64,000 bases of DNA from Syntrophomonas sp. DTU019 (GTDB lineage: Bacteria; Bacillota; Syntrophomonadia; Syntrophomonadales; Syntrophomonadaceae), in assembly GCA_913757435.1 (NCBI GenBank), contig CAJYDM010000001.1:434001-498000 (forward strand). Direction: 5' to 3'. Below are positions 6,143 through 14,421 of this stretch, in pieces; within the stretch, counting starts at the first letter, position 1, and each line of letters starts with the position of its first letter. The notes beneath the pieces are model-generated. The model had not been told where the DNA came from and did no database searches. It saw only the letters and a list, made by a program, of their open reading frames with translations. The position numbers were made by a program, and so were the translations under genes.

Positions 6143-7597
6143 AGCCAGCATTGCGGTGGCGGCCTGAGACAAAATGTTCATCTTGGTGAACTGCATCATC
6201 TCTTTGGCCATGTCTACGTCGCGCACCCGGGATTCGGCCGCAGACAGGTTTTCAGAAGAAGTGCCGAGATTGTTGATGGTGTGTTCCAGTCTATTCTGGT
6301 AAGCACCCAACTTGGAACGTTCCTGGGATACAGTCGTTATGGCATTATTTATGGTGGTAATGGCACTGTTAGCTTTCGCCTGGGTGGATACATTAATACC
6401 CCCAGCTACTGATGCTTCGGTTGCAAAGGAGCCATCAGCATTAAAGGTGGCTGCATTGGACGCTGAGCTTGCCACCGAAAACATCGTTCCAGTAGTTGCA
6501 GATGCGGTCAAAGAAGCAAATGAGAAGTGAATGGTTACCGTGGCGTCCAAAGCGTTATTCCCAATTACTGCCTGGTTTTGATCATTGTAAATATTAACTG
6601 CATTGCCAATTAAAGTTGTTCCAGCAGTTCCATCAGCCAATTGAGCGGTGGCTTTGGAAGATGTTGCGCCAAAGGTCCAGGTATCACCTGCAGCATTAGC
6701 TGTAGCACCATCAAAAGCAACACTTATGCCAGTTCCAGTTAAGACTGAGGCAGTGCTTCCAGACACTACAATGTCTGACCCGTTAAAGGTTATTCCTCCA
6801 TCCGTGGAAAACTGGATCGCTGATACATAATTATCACCATCTACAGCGGTAGCTTTTACTACCAAAGAGGCAATATCATCACGTCCTGTATAAGTCCCAC
6901 TAACAGTCATTTCCGAACCAGCAGCATTTGATTGTGTATCTGCTACATCGGCAGTCAATCCGGTAAATGCAGCATCGGTCTTGGTTACAATTACCGAGTA
7001 ACTACTATTCGTCAACCCCTCGCCAACACCACTGACCGAACTCAACTGTGCAGTATTATTGGCTGTTAGTGATGCAGTCTGAACACTTCTACTTACCGAC
7101 AGGCTGAAGGCGTCCATAGCACTAATGCTAAGGCTCATATTTTGGTCGGCATTGGCACCAATGTGGAAAGTACTAGTTAACCCACCCGCCAGTAGATTTT
7201 TAGTATTGAATTCAGTGGTATTGGATATACGGGTGATTTCTTTGGCCAACTCATCAACTTCAGCCTGGATTTTACCACGATCATCAGCAGTATTAGTATC
7301 AGTTGCGGACTGAACTGCCAACTCCCGCATCCTCTGCAGAATACTGTGAGTCTCGTTTAAAGCACCTTCAGCGGTTTGAATCAAAGAAATACCATCCTGG
7401 GCATTCCTGGAAGCTTGGTCTAAGCCTCTAATCTGACCCCGCATTTTTTCGGAGATGGCCAGCCCGGCAGCATCGTCACCAGCACGGTTGATACGAAGGC
7501 CAGAAGACAACTTTTCCAGTGATTTGTTACCTAAGACATTATTGTTTGACAATTGACGATAGGCGTTAAGTGATGCGATATTGTGGTTAATAATCAT
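6098..7597 (-). CDS. hag: Flagellin
   Basis: The filament subunit, 499 residues. The conserved N-terminal D0/D1 region runs from MIINHNIASLNAYRQL to about residue 140 (NTTEFNTKNLLAGG). A variable Ala/Thr/Gly-rich surface domain covers about 150-400. The C-terminal D1/D0 helices start near ISTQAKANSAI and end with SQAATAMLAQANSQPQNVL. The ATG follows CAAGGAGGAATTGTGAA. A sigma-D-like promoter and a CsrA-type hairpin lie upstream. The gene is complete as read, yet a group I intron core and a second tail follow its stop. If splicing joins GCT (6145-6143) to 5700, the last 14 residues are replaced by a near-identical set (Ser to Gln). Confidence 0.95.
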   Translation of the reverse strand: MIINHNIASLNAYRQLSNNNVLGNKSLEKLSSGLRINRAGDDAAGLAISEKMRGQIRGLDQASRNAQDGISLIQTAEGALNETHSILQRMRELAVQSATDTNTADDRGKIQAEVDELAKEITRISNTTEFNTKNLLAGGLTSTFHIGANADQNMSLSISAMDAFSLSVSRSVQTASLTANNTAQLSSVSGVGEGLTNSSYSVIVTKTDAAFTGLTADVADTQSNAAGSEMTVSGTYTGRDDIASLVVKATAVDGDNYVSAIQFSTDGGITFNGSDIVVSGSTASVLTGTGISVAFDGATANAAGDTWTFGATSSKATAQLADGTAGTTLIGNAVNIYNDQNQAVIGNNALDATVTIHFSFASLTASATTGTMFSVASSASNAATFNADGSFATEASVAGGINVSTQAKANSAITTINNAITTVSQERSKLGAYQNRLEHTINNLGTSSENLSAAESRVRDVDMAKEMMQFTKMNILSQAATAMLAQANSQPQNVLQLLR

Positions 7598-7605
7598 TTC
7601 ACAAT

Positions 7606-7643
7606 TCCTCCTTGAAATTCGCTAGCCCACTTCCTTGCGGGCT
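7606..7643 (-). promoter_or_regulatory. Probable CsrA-binding hairpin and ribosome site of flagellin
   Basis: In the flagellin leader AGCCCGC and GTGGGCT (7643-7624, with one G-T pair) form a stem whose loop shows AAGGA. The ribosome site itself (TCAAGGAGGAAT, 7616-7605) offers a second GGA. This two-site layout is the known CsrA-hag arrangement in Bacillus subtilis, and csrA and fliW are encoded nearby. Confidence 0.65.
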
Positions 7644-7727
7644 GCCCCATATTACTCCTGATGATCTTACTCCAATCCTTGGTTTCTGTTGAAACTTGCC
7701 CCCTTTTCTTAAGTGATTGCATTTAAT

Positions 7728-7755
7728 ATATCGGCATCTTTTCAGGAAATATTTA
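7728..7755 (-). promoter_or_regulatory. Sigma-D-like promoter of flagellin
   Basis: TAAA, 16 bases, then GCCGATAT on the minus strand. The -10 box matches sigma-28 consensus in seven of eight positions; the spacer is one longer than usual. The leader to the start codon is about 125 bases. The rest of the 390-base gap 7598-7987 holds only this promoter, the leader and the fliD terminator. Confidence 0.7.
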
Positions 7756-7859
7756 CTACTATTTTGTATTTTTCTAGGCCTTTAGTAGTTATTTTTATTC
7801 AATTTGTCTGGTTTATGGATTAATGACCTAATCCATCGTCTATTTTGGGACCATTACCG

Positions 7860-7889
7860 AAAAATTCAGGGTGGCTGTCAGCCACCCTG
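7860..7889 (-). terminator. Terminator after fliD
   Basis: CAGGGTGGCTG and CAGCCACCCTG form an eleven-pair inverted repeat around one base, followed on the minus strand by AATTTTT. It separates the fliD transcript from the flagellin promoter. Confidence 0.85.
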
Positions 7890-7987
7890 TCTCAGTCTTC
7901 TATTAGCTTGGTTCAAAAATGCTAGGTGCAGAAGGGAAGTATTATCCCGATCAAAGTCGCAGCCTTGAATAACTCTGTTAAATAAGT

Positions 7988-9424
7988 CTACCGGCCGGAA
8001 GGGTTGCTAAACTGCTGAGCCAGCCACTGGCTCTGGGCATTCATTCGCTGAATAGCTTGTTCCATAGCTGTGAATTGCCGATAATATCTGTTCTCCACCT
8101 CTAGCAGACGCTCTTCCAGGCTGCTGATTCGCTTATTCACCCCGTCTATCTCCCGCCCCAGGCTGCTGTTGTCAACCCCCGCACTTACAGTGCCTGCGGT
8201 ATTGGTAATCTGCTTCATGCTGGCATTGACCTGATCATAGAGCCTGACGGCTATACCCTGGTCGGTGCCCTCAACACTATTGGTGAACAGCTTCATGACC
8301 CCTTCCGGGTCCAGGCTCAAGGCGGTGCGAAGTTTATCCTCGTCGAGATATAACTTACCCTGATCCTGCCATCCAGCGGTAGTGATGCCAATTGCGCTCA
8401 GGCTGGAGTATTTGCCTGTATCGGCAACGGTAGCCGAGGTCTGGTTGCGTATAACGCTGTACAAGTTAAAGAGAGTCGAGTCGCTGCGCAACAGCCCGCT
8501 TTTGGCCTTCTCTTCCCACAGTTCGATCTCTTTTTCTTTCATTTCCTTTTTCTGTTCATCACCTAGGGGGGCAAAGTCGCGGTAGCGTTTTTCACCTAGC
8601 TTCTCGGCTATGTATCCTACTGCGGCATTGTATTTTTCCACAAAATCCTTGATCTTCTCCACCGCATTGTCAATATTGGTGCTTACGTTCATATCCACGG
8701 TTTGGCCCGCTTTTAACAGATTGAAGTTGATATTATTGAAGGTGAAGCGGTTGGAGGAGAAATTCAGTTCCTGCCCACCGTTGAATTTTATTGCTGCATC
8801 AACGCCCTGCACCATGGTCAGGTCTACATTTAAGGTAGAGCCCAGAAAACCATCGGTGTCTTCCAGCTCAATTTTGGCGTCAATGCCGCTGCCGGAGGTG
8901 AAAAGATAGAATTTGTTCAGGCCGGAATCGTATGTAGCCCTGATTCCGGTGGCGGTCTGCTGTTCATTGATTTTTGCCACTACCGTCGCTATGGTATCCC
9001 CATTCTCAACGGTGATGGTGGCGGAGCCAGCCTTTCCATTCAGAGTAAAGGAAGCATCTCCTCCGCTGTGCACATAATCACTGCTTATCGGGGTGCTTTC
9101 CTTGCTGGCACCCCGGGCTAAACGAATCACTTCTATACTGAAACTGCCTTCTACCGCACTGCTGGCGGCAGTGGCGGTGAGAACCGCCGCATCTGAAGAA
9201 GTGACCGTTTTGGCTTGAAAAGTGCCCTGAAGTTTCAAATTGAGCAGAGAACTGCGCAAGGCCAAAAGTTTGGTATTGGCTTCCCGGTACTGCTCGCGCT
9301 TCCATTCCAGGATCTGCTTCTGCTGGCGCACCACGTCCACACGCGCGATCTCAGCCTTCATGGCTTCTTTGATTATGCTTTCAGTGTCGAAACCACTGGC
9401 TAATCCTGATATCCTGATAGCCAT
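7988..9424 (-). CDS. fliD: Flagellar filament cap protein FliD
   Basis: Hook-associated protein 2 caps the growing filament and helps flagellin subunits fold at the tip. The ATG at 9424, six bases after GGAGGG, gives 478 residues beginning MAIRISGLASGFDTESII, the typical FliD N-terminus. A GTG six codons upstream overlaps the ribosome site and is less likely. Residues near 20-60 form the N-terminal coiled coil (VVRQQKQILEWKREQYREAN). The C-terminal FliD domain ends in LEERLLEVENRYYRQFTAMEQAIQRMNAQS. It follows csrA with a 14-base gap and is closed by its own terminator. Confidence 0.96.
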   Translation of the reverse strand: MAIRISGLASGFDTESIIKEAMKAEIARVDVVRQQKQILEWKREQYREANTKLLALRSSLLNLKLQGTFQAKTVTSSDAAVLTATAASSAVEGSFSIEVIRLARGASKESTPISSDYVHSGGDASFTLNGKAGSATITVENGDTIATVVAKINEQQTATGIRATYDSGLNKFYLFTSGSGIDAKIELEDTDGFLGSTLNVDLTMVQGVDAAIKFNGGQELNFSSNRFTFNNINFNLLKAGQTVDMNVSTNIDNAVEKIKDFVEKYNAAVGYIAEKLGEKRYRDFAPLGDEQKKEMKEKEIELWEEKAKSGLLRSDSTLFNLYSVIRNQTSATVADTGKYSSLSAIGITTAGWQDQGKLYLDEDKLRTALSLDPEGVMKLFTNSVEGTDQGIAVRLYDQVNASMKQITNTAGTVSAGVDNSSLGREIDGVNKRISSLEERLLEVENRYYRQFTAMEQAIQRMNAQSQWLAQQFSNPSGR

Positions 9425-9438
9425 ATTGCTCCCTCCAA

Positions 9439-9693
9439 TCACCTGGAAATAGACTGAAATTGCGATTTGAACAGGTCGTCTAAGAGATGGTGTTTTTCCT
9501 GCCCCGGTTCTGCGGCGGCCGCCTGCAGGTTGGCTGCAACGATTTCCCGATATATCTCCTGGCGGTATACCCCCACCTCACGGGGCGCGTCAATGCCGAG
9601 CTTGATATAGTCGCCTTGCACATCGACTACGGTAATCTTTATCTCTTCGCCTATACAAATGCTTTGACCCTTTTTGCGATTAAGTACCAGCAT
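9439..9693 (-). CDS. csrA: Translational regulator CsrA
   Basis: CsrA is a small dimeric RNA-binding protein that blocks ribosome sites at GGA motifs. Its main known target in Firmicutes is the flagellin message, and FliW antagonises it. The 84 residues start MLVLNRKKGQSICIG and contain the IKITVVDVQGDYIKLGIDAP strands and the GVYRQEIYREI helix. The tail is about ten residues longer than short CsrA forms. ATG 9693 overlaps the end of fliW by spacing (TAA, one base, ATG), so the two are translationally linked. Confidence 0.97.
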   Translation of the reverse strand: MLVLNRKKGQSICIGEEIKITVVDVQGDYIKLGIDAPREVGVYRQEIYREIVAANLQAAAAEPGQEKHHLLDDLFKSQFQSISR

Positions 9694-9694
9694 G

Positions 9695-10165
9695 TTATCT
9701 CACCCCCTGGGCGGGGCTGATCACAGTCTCTTCAAACAAAGGATGTTTGGTATGATATCTAGATACCTGAGGGATAAACTGCATCCCCACCTGCTTTTCA
9801 AAATTTATCACCAATGGAGCCAGAAGATTGGCGGTGGTTTCCGCAAAGATCTCTGGAATTGTCAACAAGGCAAATACGTTTAAGGAGCCCTGTCCGCCTT
9901 CTTCTATTTTTAGGCGCTGCAGCGCCTGATTGTTGATCTCCACCTGGTAGTCGGGGAAAAATGTGAATATATCGGCCAGTATAAAACAGAGCCGGGCGTT
10001 GTTTACTGACTGCAAATAGAAGAAGGGTGAGTCGTACGCAAACGGTATGATGACGAATTGCCGTTCTTCTTCAAAGGCGGGCAGGCCTTCCGGGAAAACA
10101 ATAACCTGTTCGCTCTCAATCTCAATCTCGTCTAAATATTTACTCTTGATTTTTATGCAATTCAC
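9695..10165 (-). CDS. fliW: Flagellar assembly factor FliW
   Basis: FliW binds either flagellin or CsrA. When flagellin is exported, free FliW sequesters CsrA and flagellin translation resumes. The 156-residue protein has the family pattern: a short beta-strand start with a conserved EGLPAFEEERQFVII segment near residues 26-40, FYLQSVNNARLCFILADIFTFFPDY near 49-73, and ALLTIPE near 99-105. It lies immediately before csrA, as is usual. Confidence 0.95.
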   Translation of the reverse strand: MNCIKIKSKYLDEIEIESEQVIVFPEGLPAFEEERQFVIIPFAYDSPFFYLQSVNNARLCFILADIFTFFPDYQVEINNQALQRLKIEEGGQGSLNVFALLTIPEIFAETTANLLAPLVINFEKQVGMQFIPQVSRYHTKHPLFEETVISPAQGVR

Positions 10166-10180
10166 CTAAAGCGTGCCTCC

Positions 10181-10519
10181 CTATCTGAGCTGGCGAAAAT
10201 TATTTTCACTAATAAGTATATCGTGTGGGAAAGGGGGCTTCTTGATAGCAATCTGAACCTGAGTGGATATTTGAACGGCTAGTCCCAATTCAAATGGGGC
10301 TTTTATCTCCCTCCGCAACCGGCCCCCAAGGTGATGTGGGAGGAAGCATGGGAACTGCCCTTTTGCTTCCTTTGTACGCTTCCCCATTATAAATAGGACT
10401 TTTTGCCCCCCCGCCGGGATAAAGGGATGGTGTTCGACCCAATCAGCCACGTTGCAGCCAGGCGACCTGGCGGAGACACTGGTCCATCTATAGGTCGGCA
10501 TCGACCGGGGCAAAAACAA
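10181..10519 (-). CDS. Uncertain ORF at the yviE position (possible decayed gene)
   Basis: A 112-codon frame between flgL and fliW. In Bacillus subtilis this place holds yviE (DUF6470, about 190 residues). The frame here starts without a good ATG, and its first 70 residues look unlike a protein (odd runs of W, H, P and C). The last 35 (ELGLAVQISTQVQIAIKKPP) are slightly more protein-like. I see no DUF6470 signature. It may be a spurious frame, or the degenerate remains of a yviE-like gene. Confidence 0.25.
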   Translation of the reverse strand: MFLPRSMPTYRWTSVSARSPGCNVADWVEHHPFIPAGGQKVLFIMGKRTKEAKGQFPCFLPHHLGGRLRREIKAPFELGLAVQISTQVQIAIKKPPFPHDILISENNFRQLR

Positions 10520-10577
10520 ACCCCTGCTCAGATCGGCAGATGCGGATCAAGCAGAGGATGGTGTATCCGATCAGGCT

Positions 10578-11480
10578 CTAGCGGAGGTAATCTACCAGAG
10601 TGGGCTGGATAATGCGGGCTCCGGCAGCCAGGCAGGAATGGTAAACATTTTCCTGCATTCTCAGGTTCATGATGACTTCTTCTATGTCGGCATCTTCAAC
10701 CCCGCCTAAAAGGGTAGTCAGGGATACCTCCGCCTCCTCCAGACGGTTCTGCTGCAACTCCATACGGTTGATGCGGGCTCCTACCACCGCCCGGTTGCCC
10801 AAGAGATCATCTATCTTGGCATCGATGTCATCCAGCATGCCGCTGACCCCGCTGTAATCAGACCTGTTGATGGTGTCGATCAGTTCATTGACCATGGCGA
10901 AGACACCTCCATCCGGATTTCCCGAAGCATCCACCCCGCTGGGATTGCCGAAGAAGTCTTTCATATCCAGATTTAGAGCCACCTTGACCCCGATGCCGAT
11001 CTCAGTCTCTAAAAGCCGGGAATTGCCTTTCCAATGGTCTCCGTCGCAGGGGGCCTGAGTGACATTGGTCCCCGCGAAAACATATTTGGACCCGTAGGTG
11101 CTGTTGGCTACCAGCATCAGTTGCTCCTGCAGCTGCTCGATTTCGGTAGAGATGGCCTGCATATCTTCATCGGCATTGCTGCCAGTGCCGGCCTTTACTG
11201 CCAGTTCCCGAATCCGTTGCAGGATGGCGTTGATATCATTGAGCGCCACGTCGGTGGTTTCCATAAAACTGTAGGCTTCATTTATGTTGGCCAGGAATTG
11301 TTCATTTTCGGTGAGCGCGGTGCGCAGGCGCAGGGCTTTGACCAGTCCCGAAGGGTTGTCGGAGGGCCGGTTGATCTTGCGCCCAGTGGAGAGCTGACGT
11401 TGAAACTCGTCCAAACGCTGGGTGTTGGTATTTAAATTCCGGACCAAATCATTGACCATCATAGCTGAAGTGATGCGCAT
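10578..11480 (-). CDS. flgL: Hook-filament junction protein FlgL (HAP3)
   Basis: FlgL joins the hook to the filament after FlgK. The 300-residue protein starts MRITSAMMVNDLVRNLNTN and has the flagellin-like N-terminal helices (STGRKINRPSDNPSGLVKALRLRT at about 31-54). The central domain is short. The C-terminal helix ends in NVYHSCLAAGARIIQPTLVDYLR. It is five bases downstream of flgK, so the two are cotranscribed. Confidence 0.95.
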   Translation of the reverse strand: MRITSAMMVNDLVRNLNTNTQRLDEFQRQLSTGRKINRPSDNPSGLVKALRLRTALTENEQFLANINEAYSFMETTDVALNDINAILQRIRELAVKAGTGSNADEDMQAISTEIEQLQEQLMLVANSTYGSKYVFAGTNVTQAPCDGDHWKGNSRLLETEIGIGVKVALNLDMKDFFGNPSGVDASGNPDGGVFAMVNELIDTINRSDYSGVSGMLDDIDAKIDDLLGNRAVVGARINRMELQQNRLEEAEVSLTTLLGGVEDADIEEVIMNLRMQENVYHSCLAAGARIIQPTLVDYLR

Positions 11481-11485
11481 TTACC

Positions 11486-13012
11486 TTACCTCCCCACCAG
11501 GCCCAGGCGGTTTACCACCAGGTCCAGTTGTTCGTCTATGGCGGTTATAAACCGGGCTGCCGCGTTATAAGCGTGCTGATAGCGGATCATATTGGTCATC
11601 TCCTCGTCCAGGGACACCCCGGAGACGCTCTGCCGCTTGTTGTCCAATTCCCCCACCAAATTATCCTGGTTGGCAGACATACGCCCGGCCTGCTGGCCCT
11701 GCACACCTATAGTGGAAGCCACCGAACGCCAAAAATCGTCCGTGGTCATGGCTCCGTCGATGATCATGGCATGCTTGAGCTGGGCCAGTTTTAGAGCATT
11801 ACCCCCATCCCCGAAGTTGATGGGCTCGGCACTGGCCGGTGGAACCGGGTCTGCTCCGCTTAACGGATCGCCCCAGGTGCGCAGGCTGGCTGCGGCTATT
11901 CCCCGGGGATCATCGAGTATGGCCGTAGATACTTTTATATACTGCGACCAGTTGCTGACCGCATCCGGGTCGGAAGGCTGGTCAAAAAAGTTGCTGCCAT
12001 CAGGGGTGCCGCTTTGATTGAGCAGGCTGAAGCCCTGTTGGTGCACCAGATTAGTCTCTACAACAATAGCCCGGGCCAATTCATTGAGCTTGGCTATCAT
12101 TTCTGGCACCAGACCCCGGTATTGCGAAGCGGCGTCAGCGGGCAGAGAGGTAGCCCCTCTGACATCAAGCAGGCCTTTCAGTTCTCCCCCGTTGATCTGT
12201 GCCTTGACCCGGGTGTCCTGCCAGACGATCATCTGCATGCCATTGGCATCAGCTATCGTGTCCAGAGAACTGTAATTGAGTCCTTGCACCAGAGCCCGGC
12301 CTCCCAACTGCACCGTGACCAGGCCATTAGACTCTTCGAAAACCTGAATATCGGCGATGCGACTCAACTGGTCGAGGAGCAGATCGCGCCGGTCCAAGAG
12401 ATCGTTAGGCTGCTGACCGGAGACCTTGATGGCCAGAATCTGTTCATTCAAATCCCGGATCTGTTCTGCGGTGGAATTTATGTCCTGAACCTTGGTGTGC
12501 AGGATTGAATTTATATCGGTACGCAACTCTACCAATTGGCGGTAGGTATGGTTAAAGGTGTCGGCCAGGGTCGCTCCCCGTTCAGCCACCACGGTACGGG
12601 CGGAATCGTTTTCGGGGTTGTTGACCAGGTCCTGCCAGGCCTCCCAGAATTGGTCCATCACCTCTCGCAAGCCTGAAGCAGAGGGCTCATTGATGATAAC
12701 TTCCAGTTTGCTGATAGCCTCGGAAACGCTCTGCCAGTAGCCTGAGGCCTTGTTTTCGTTACGATACTGGTTGTCCAGGAATTGTTCGCGGATGCGCTGG
12801 ATAGTGCCCACTTCCACACCGGTGCCCAACTGCCCCACCTGCATCGCGGCGTTAAATGAAGGGGTACAATAAGGGATGGTGGTCTGTAATTGGGCCATCT
12901 GCCGGGTATAGCCTACCGTGTTGGCATTGGCTATGTTATGGCCGGTAATGGTCAGAGCGGTCTGCTGGGCGGTTATTGCCCGCTTTCCTATTTCCAATCC
13001 TAGAAATGACAC
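11486..13012 (-). CDS. flgK: Hook-filament junction protein FlgK (HAP1)
   Basis: The first junction protein on the hook. The 508-residue sequence opens MSFLGLEIGKRAITAQQTAL, followed by TGHNIANANTVGYTRQ, the rod-hook-family signature (residues 23-38). The C-terminus has SGVSLDEEMTNMIRYQHAYNAAARFI, the typical FlgK end. Between them are the coiled N-terminal segment (near 90-220) and beta domains. It lies between flgN and flgL in the same orientation. Confidence 0.97.
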   Translation of the reverse strand: MSFLGLEIGKRAITAQQTALTITGHNIANANTVGYTRQMAQLQTTIPYCTPSFNAAMQVGQLGTGVEVGTIQRIREQFLDNQYRNENKASGYWQSVSEAISKLEVIINEPSASGLREVMDQFWEAWQDLVNNPENDSARTVVAERGATLADTFNHTYRQLVELRTDINSILHTKVQDINSTAEQIRDLNEQILAIKVSGQQPNDLLDRRDLLLDQLSRIADIQVFEESNGLVTVQLGGRALVQGLNYSSLDTIADANGMQMIVWQDTRVKAQINGGELKGLLDVRGATSLPADAASQYRGLVPEMIAKLNELARAIVVETNLVHQQGFSLLNQSGTPDGSNFFDQPSDPDAVSNWSQYIKVSTAILDDPRGIAAASLRTWGDPLSGADPVPPASAEPINFGDGGNALKLAQLKHAMIIDGAMTTDDFWRSVASTIGVQGQQAGRMSANQDNLVGELDNKRQSVSGVSLDEEMTNMIRYQHAYNAAARFITAIDEQLDLVVNRLGLVGR

Positions 13013-13042
13013 CTGGCTTCCCTCATTTCCAATAATCGAATG

Positions 13043-13537
13043 TTACACTTTGCGGTCCAGGAGATTGATCCTGGTTCTGCTCTCTTCGGCTTGCAGACCT
13101 TTTTGGGAGTAGGTCCCGGGCTGGTCGCCAACGATGGCGGCTTCCAGAAGAGCAATGTGATCCAGGGATTGCTGCAACAGCTCATTATTGTGCTGGTTAA
13201 GGCTGCTCAAGGCACCCAGACTGGTCTCCAGGCGGCTTAGCGACTCCTGAAAAACGGCCTTTAAATGCGGACATTGCCTGGCTACCTGTTGCTGCAAGTA
13301 TTGAGCTTTACAGTCCGCCAGATCTGGGCCCAACTGTTTCTGAGCACGAAAACGGGCACCCTCCCATTTTTCAAGTTCTGAAATGACGATGCCCTCTTCA
13401 CGGATCAAGCTATCCAATTGTTTGACCTGGCCTTGAATTACCAGCCGCTTTTTTTCCTGGGCCAATATTACCAGCCTCTGCACCATCTCATTGACTTTAT
13501 CCATCAGTTCGATCAGTTCGAGATATTGCTGTTCCAT
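13043..13537 (-). CDS. flgN: FlgN family chaperone for FlgK/FlgL
   Basis: FlgN chaperones hook-associated proteins before export. The 164-residue protein is almost wholly helical, with the family's N-terminal helix (LIELMDKVNEMVQRLVILAQEKKRLV, residues 8-33), then LDSLIREEGIVISELEKWE. The C-terminal portion is charged and flexible. Its position between flgM and flgK is the conserved Firmicute arrangement (yvyG in Bacillus subtilis). Confidence 0.88.
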   Translation of the reverse strand: MEQQYLELIELMDKVNEMVQRLVILAQEKKRLVIQGQVKQLDSLIREEGIVISELEKWEGARFRAQKQLGPDLADCKAQYLQQQVARQCPHLKAVFQESLSRLETSLGALSSLNQHNNELLQQSLDHIALLEAAIVGDQPGTYSQKGLQAEESRTRINLLDRKV

Positions 13538-13549
13538 ATTTCACCGCTT

Positions 13550-13846
13550 CTATGCGAACTTATCTACGATAGCTCTCTGAATAATTTTCTCCGCAACTTC
13601 ATCATCGGCCAGAGTATAGGTCCCGGTGGATATTCTGTGCTGCAGGGAGGTGACCTTTTCCATACGTATATCATCAGTCTGCTTCACAGCCTGCATGGCT
13701 TTTTGTTTGAGCCGACTGGCATCGGAAATCATCAGCTCATCCTTTTTGGCCACGCCCTGAGTGCGCATAGATTCGGTCGGATTGAGTTTGTAGTCCCGAG
13801 CATAGGTTTTTAAAATGTGTTGTACCTGGGATTTTGAAATTATCAT
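13550..13846 (-). CDS. flgM: Anti-sigma-28 factor FlgM
   Basis: FlgM holds the flagellar sigma factor inactive until hook completion allows its export. The 98 residues include the conserved C-terminal sigma-binding region: KVTSLQHRISTGTYTLADDEVAEKII (residues 63-88). The N-terminus (ISKSQVQHILKTYARDY) is unusual but similar to other clostridial FlgM proteins. The ATG has GAGGTGGTACT ahead. A weak sigma-28-like site lies 32-58 bases upstream. Confidence 0.92.
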   Translation of the reverse strand: MIISKSQVQHILKTYARDYKLNPTESMRTQGVAKKDELMISDASRLKQKAMQAVKQTDDIRMEKVTSLQHRISTGTYTLADDEVAEKIIQRAIVDKFA

Positions 13847-13877
13847 AGTACCACCTCATACATCTAGCTGTGTTAAG

Positions 13878-13904
13878 AATCGTCTAAAGGACTTCTGTTC
13901 TTTA
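13878..13904 (-). promoter_or_regulatory. Possible sigma-28-like promoter of flgM
   Basis: TAAA, 15 bases, then AGACGATT on the minus strand. The -35 is perfect, the -10 matches consensus only in the CGAT core. Known flgM genes often have such autoregulated promoters. Confidence 0.4.
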
Positions 13905-14001
13905 TTCTCATTAGAACGGTTTTTGTTGATATTGCTTTTCATTGCGCAGGATAACTGCTATTTCAATGCCATTCTGTTGATCAATGTTCTAAGACGCGGT
14001 T

Positions 14002-14403
14002 TTATTTGCCAAATTTATTTATGTGCATTTGCTCTTTCACTGCAGTACGGGGTATTGCCTTTTCCGTCACCGGCATCACACCCTGCAACTGCTGGTCCAA
14101 TTCAAACAGACACTTGGGGCAGAAACGCCCGCTGTCGATTCTGGTTGAACAACGTTCGCATTGCAGACTGGCCACGAAGCCCCGCGATATAAGCCGGCCC
14201 TCGCGCAGAAAATGCAGGATGATCTCCTCGCTGACCCCGGTAGCCTGTGACACCTCCAGCACATCCGCCCCGTTATGATCACGGACATATTTGCGCACCA
14301 CAACAAAATCTTGGTCGATCTGGTCGAGGCATTTGCGGCACAGGCTAGCGCTCACCGAAGCAAATACGCGCCCACATTGTTTGCAATTCTTCAATTCTGC
14401 CAT
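14002..14403 (-). CDS. yvyF: YvyF-type flagellar operon zinc protein (TIGR03826 family)
   Basis: A 133-residue protein starting MAELKNCKQCGRVF at ATG 14403. A TTG six codons upstream overlaps the GAGGAGG ribosome site and is rejected. Two cysteine clusters are visible: CKQCG...CRKC (residues 7-29) and CERCS...CPKC (near 87-102), probably one zinc each. Between them is a helix-turn-helix-like segment (VLEVSQATGVSEEIILHFLREGRL). The family is found between comF and flgM in Firmicutes and is thought to be regulatory, but no mechanism is established. Confidence 0.85.
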   Translation of the reverse strand: MAELKNCKQCGRVFASVSASLCRKCLDQIDQDFVVVRKYVRDHNGADVLEVSQATGVSEEIILHFLREGRLISRGFVASLQCERCSTRIDSGRFCPKCLFELDQQLQGVMPVTEKAIPRTAVKEQMHINKFGK

Positions 14404-14421
14404 GGCGACGGCCCTCCTCAA

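Noticed and set aside
5726-6412. Plus-strand frames covering the intron
   Set aside because: They are antisense to structured RNA and flagellin. Conserved intron elements on the minus strand explain the sequence better.
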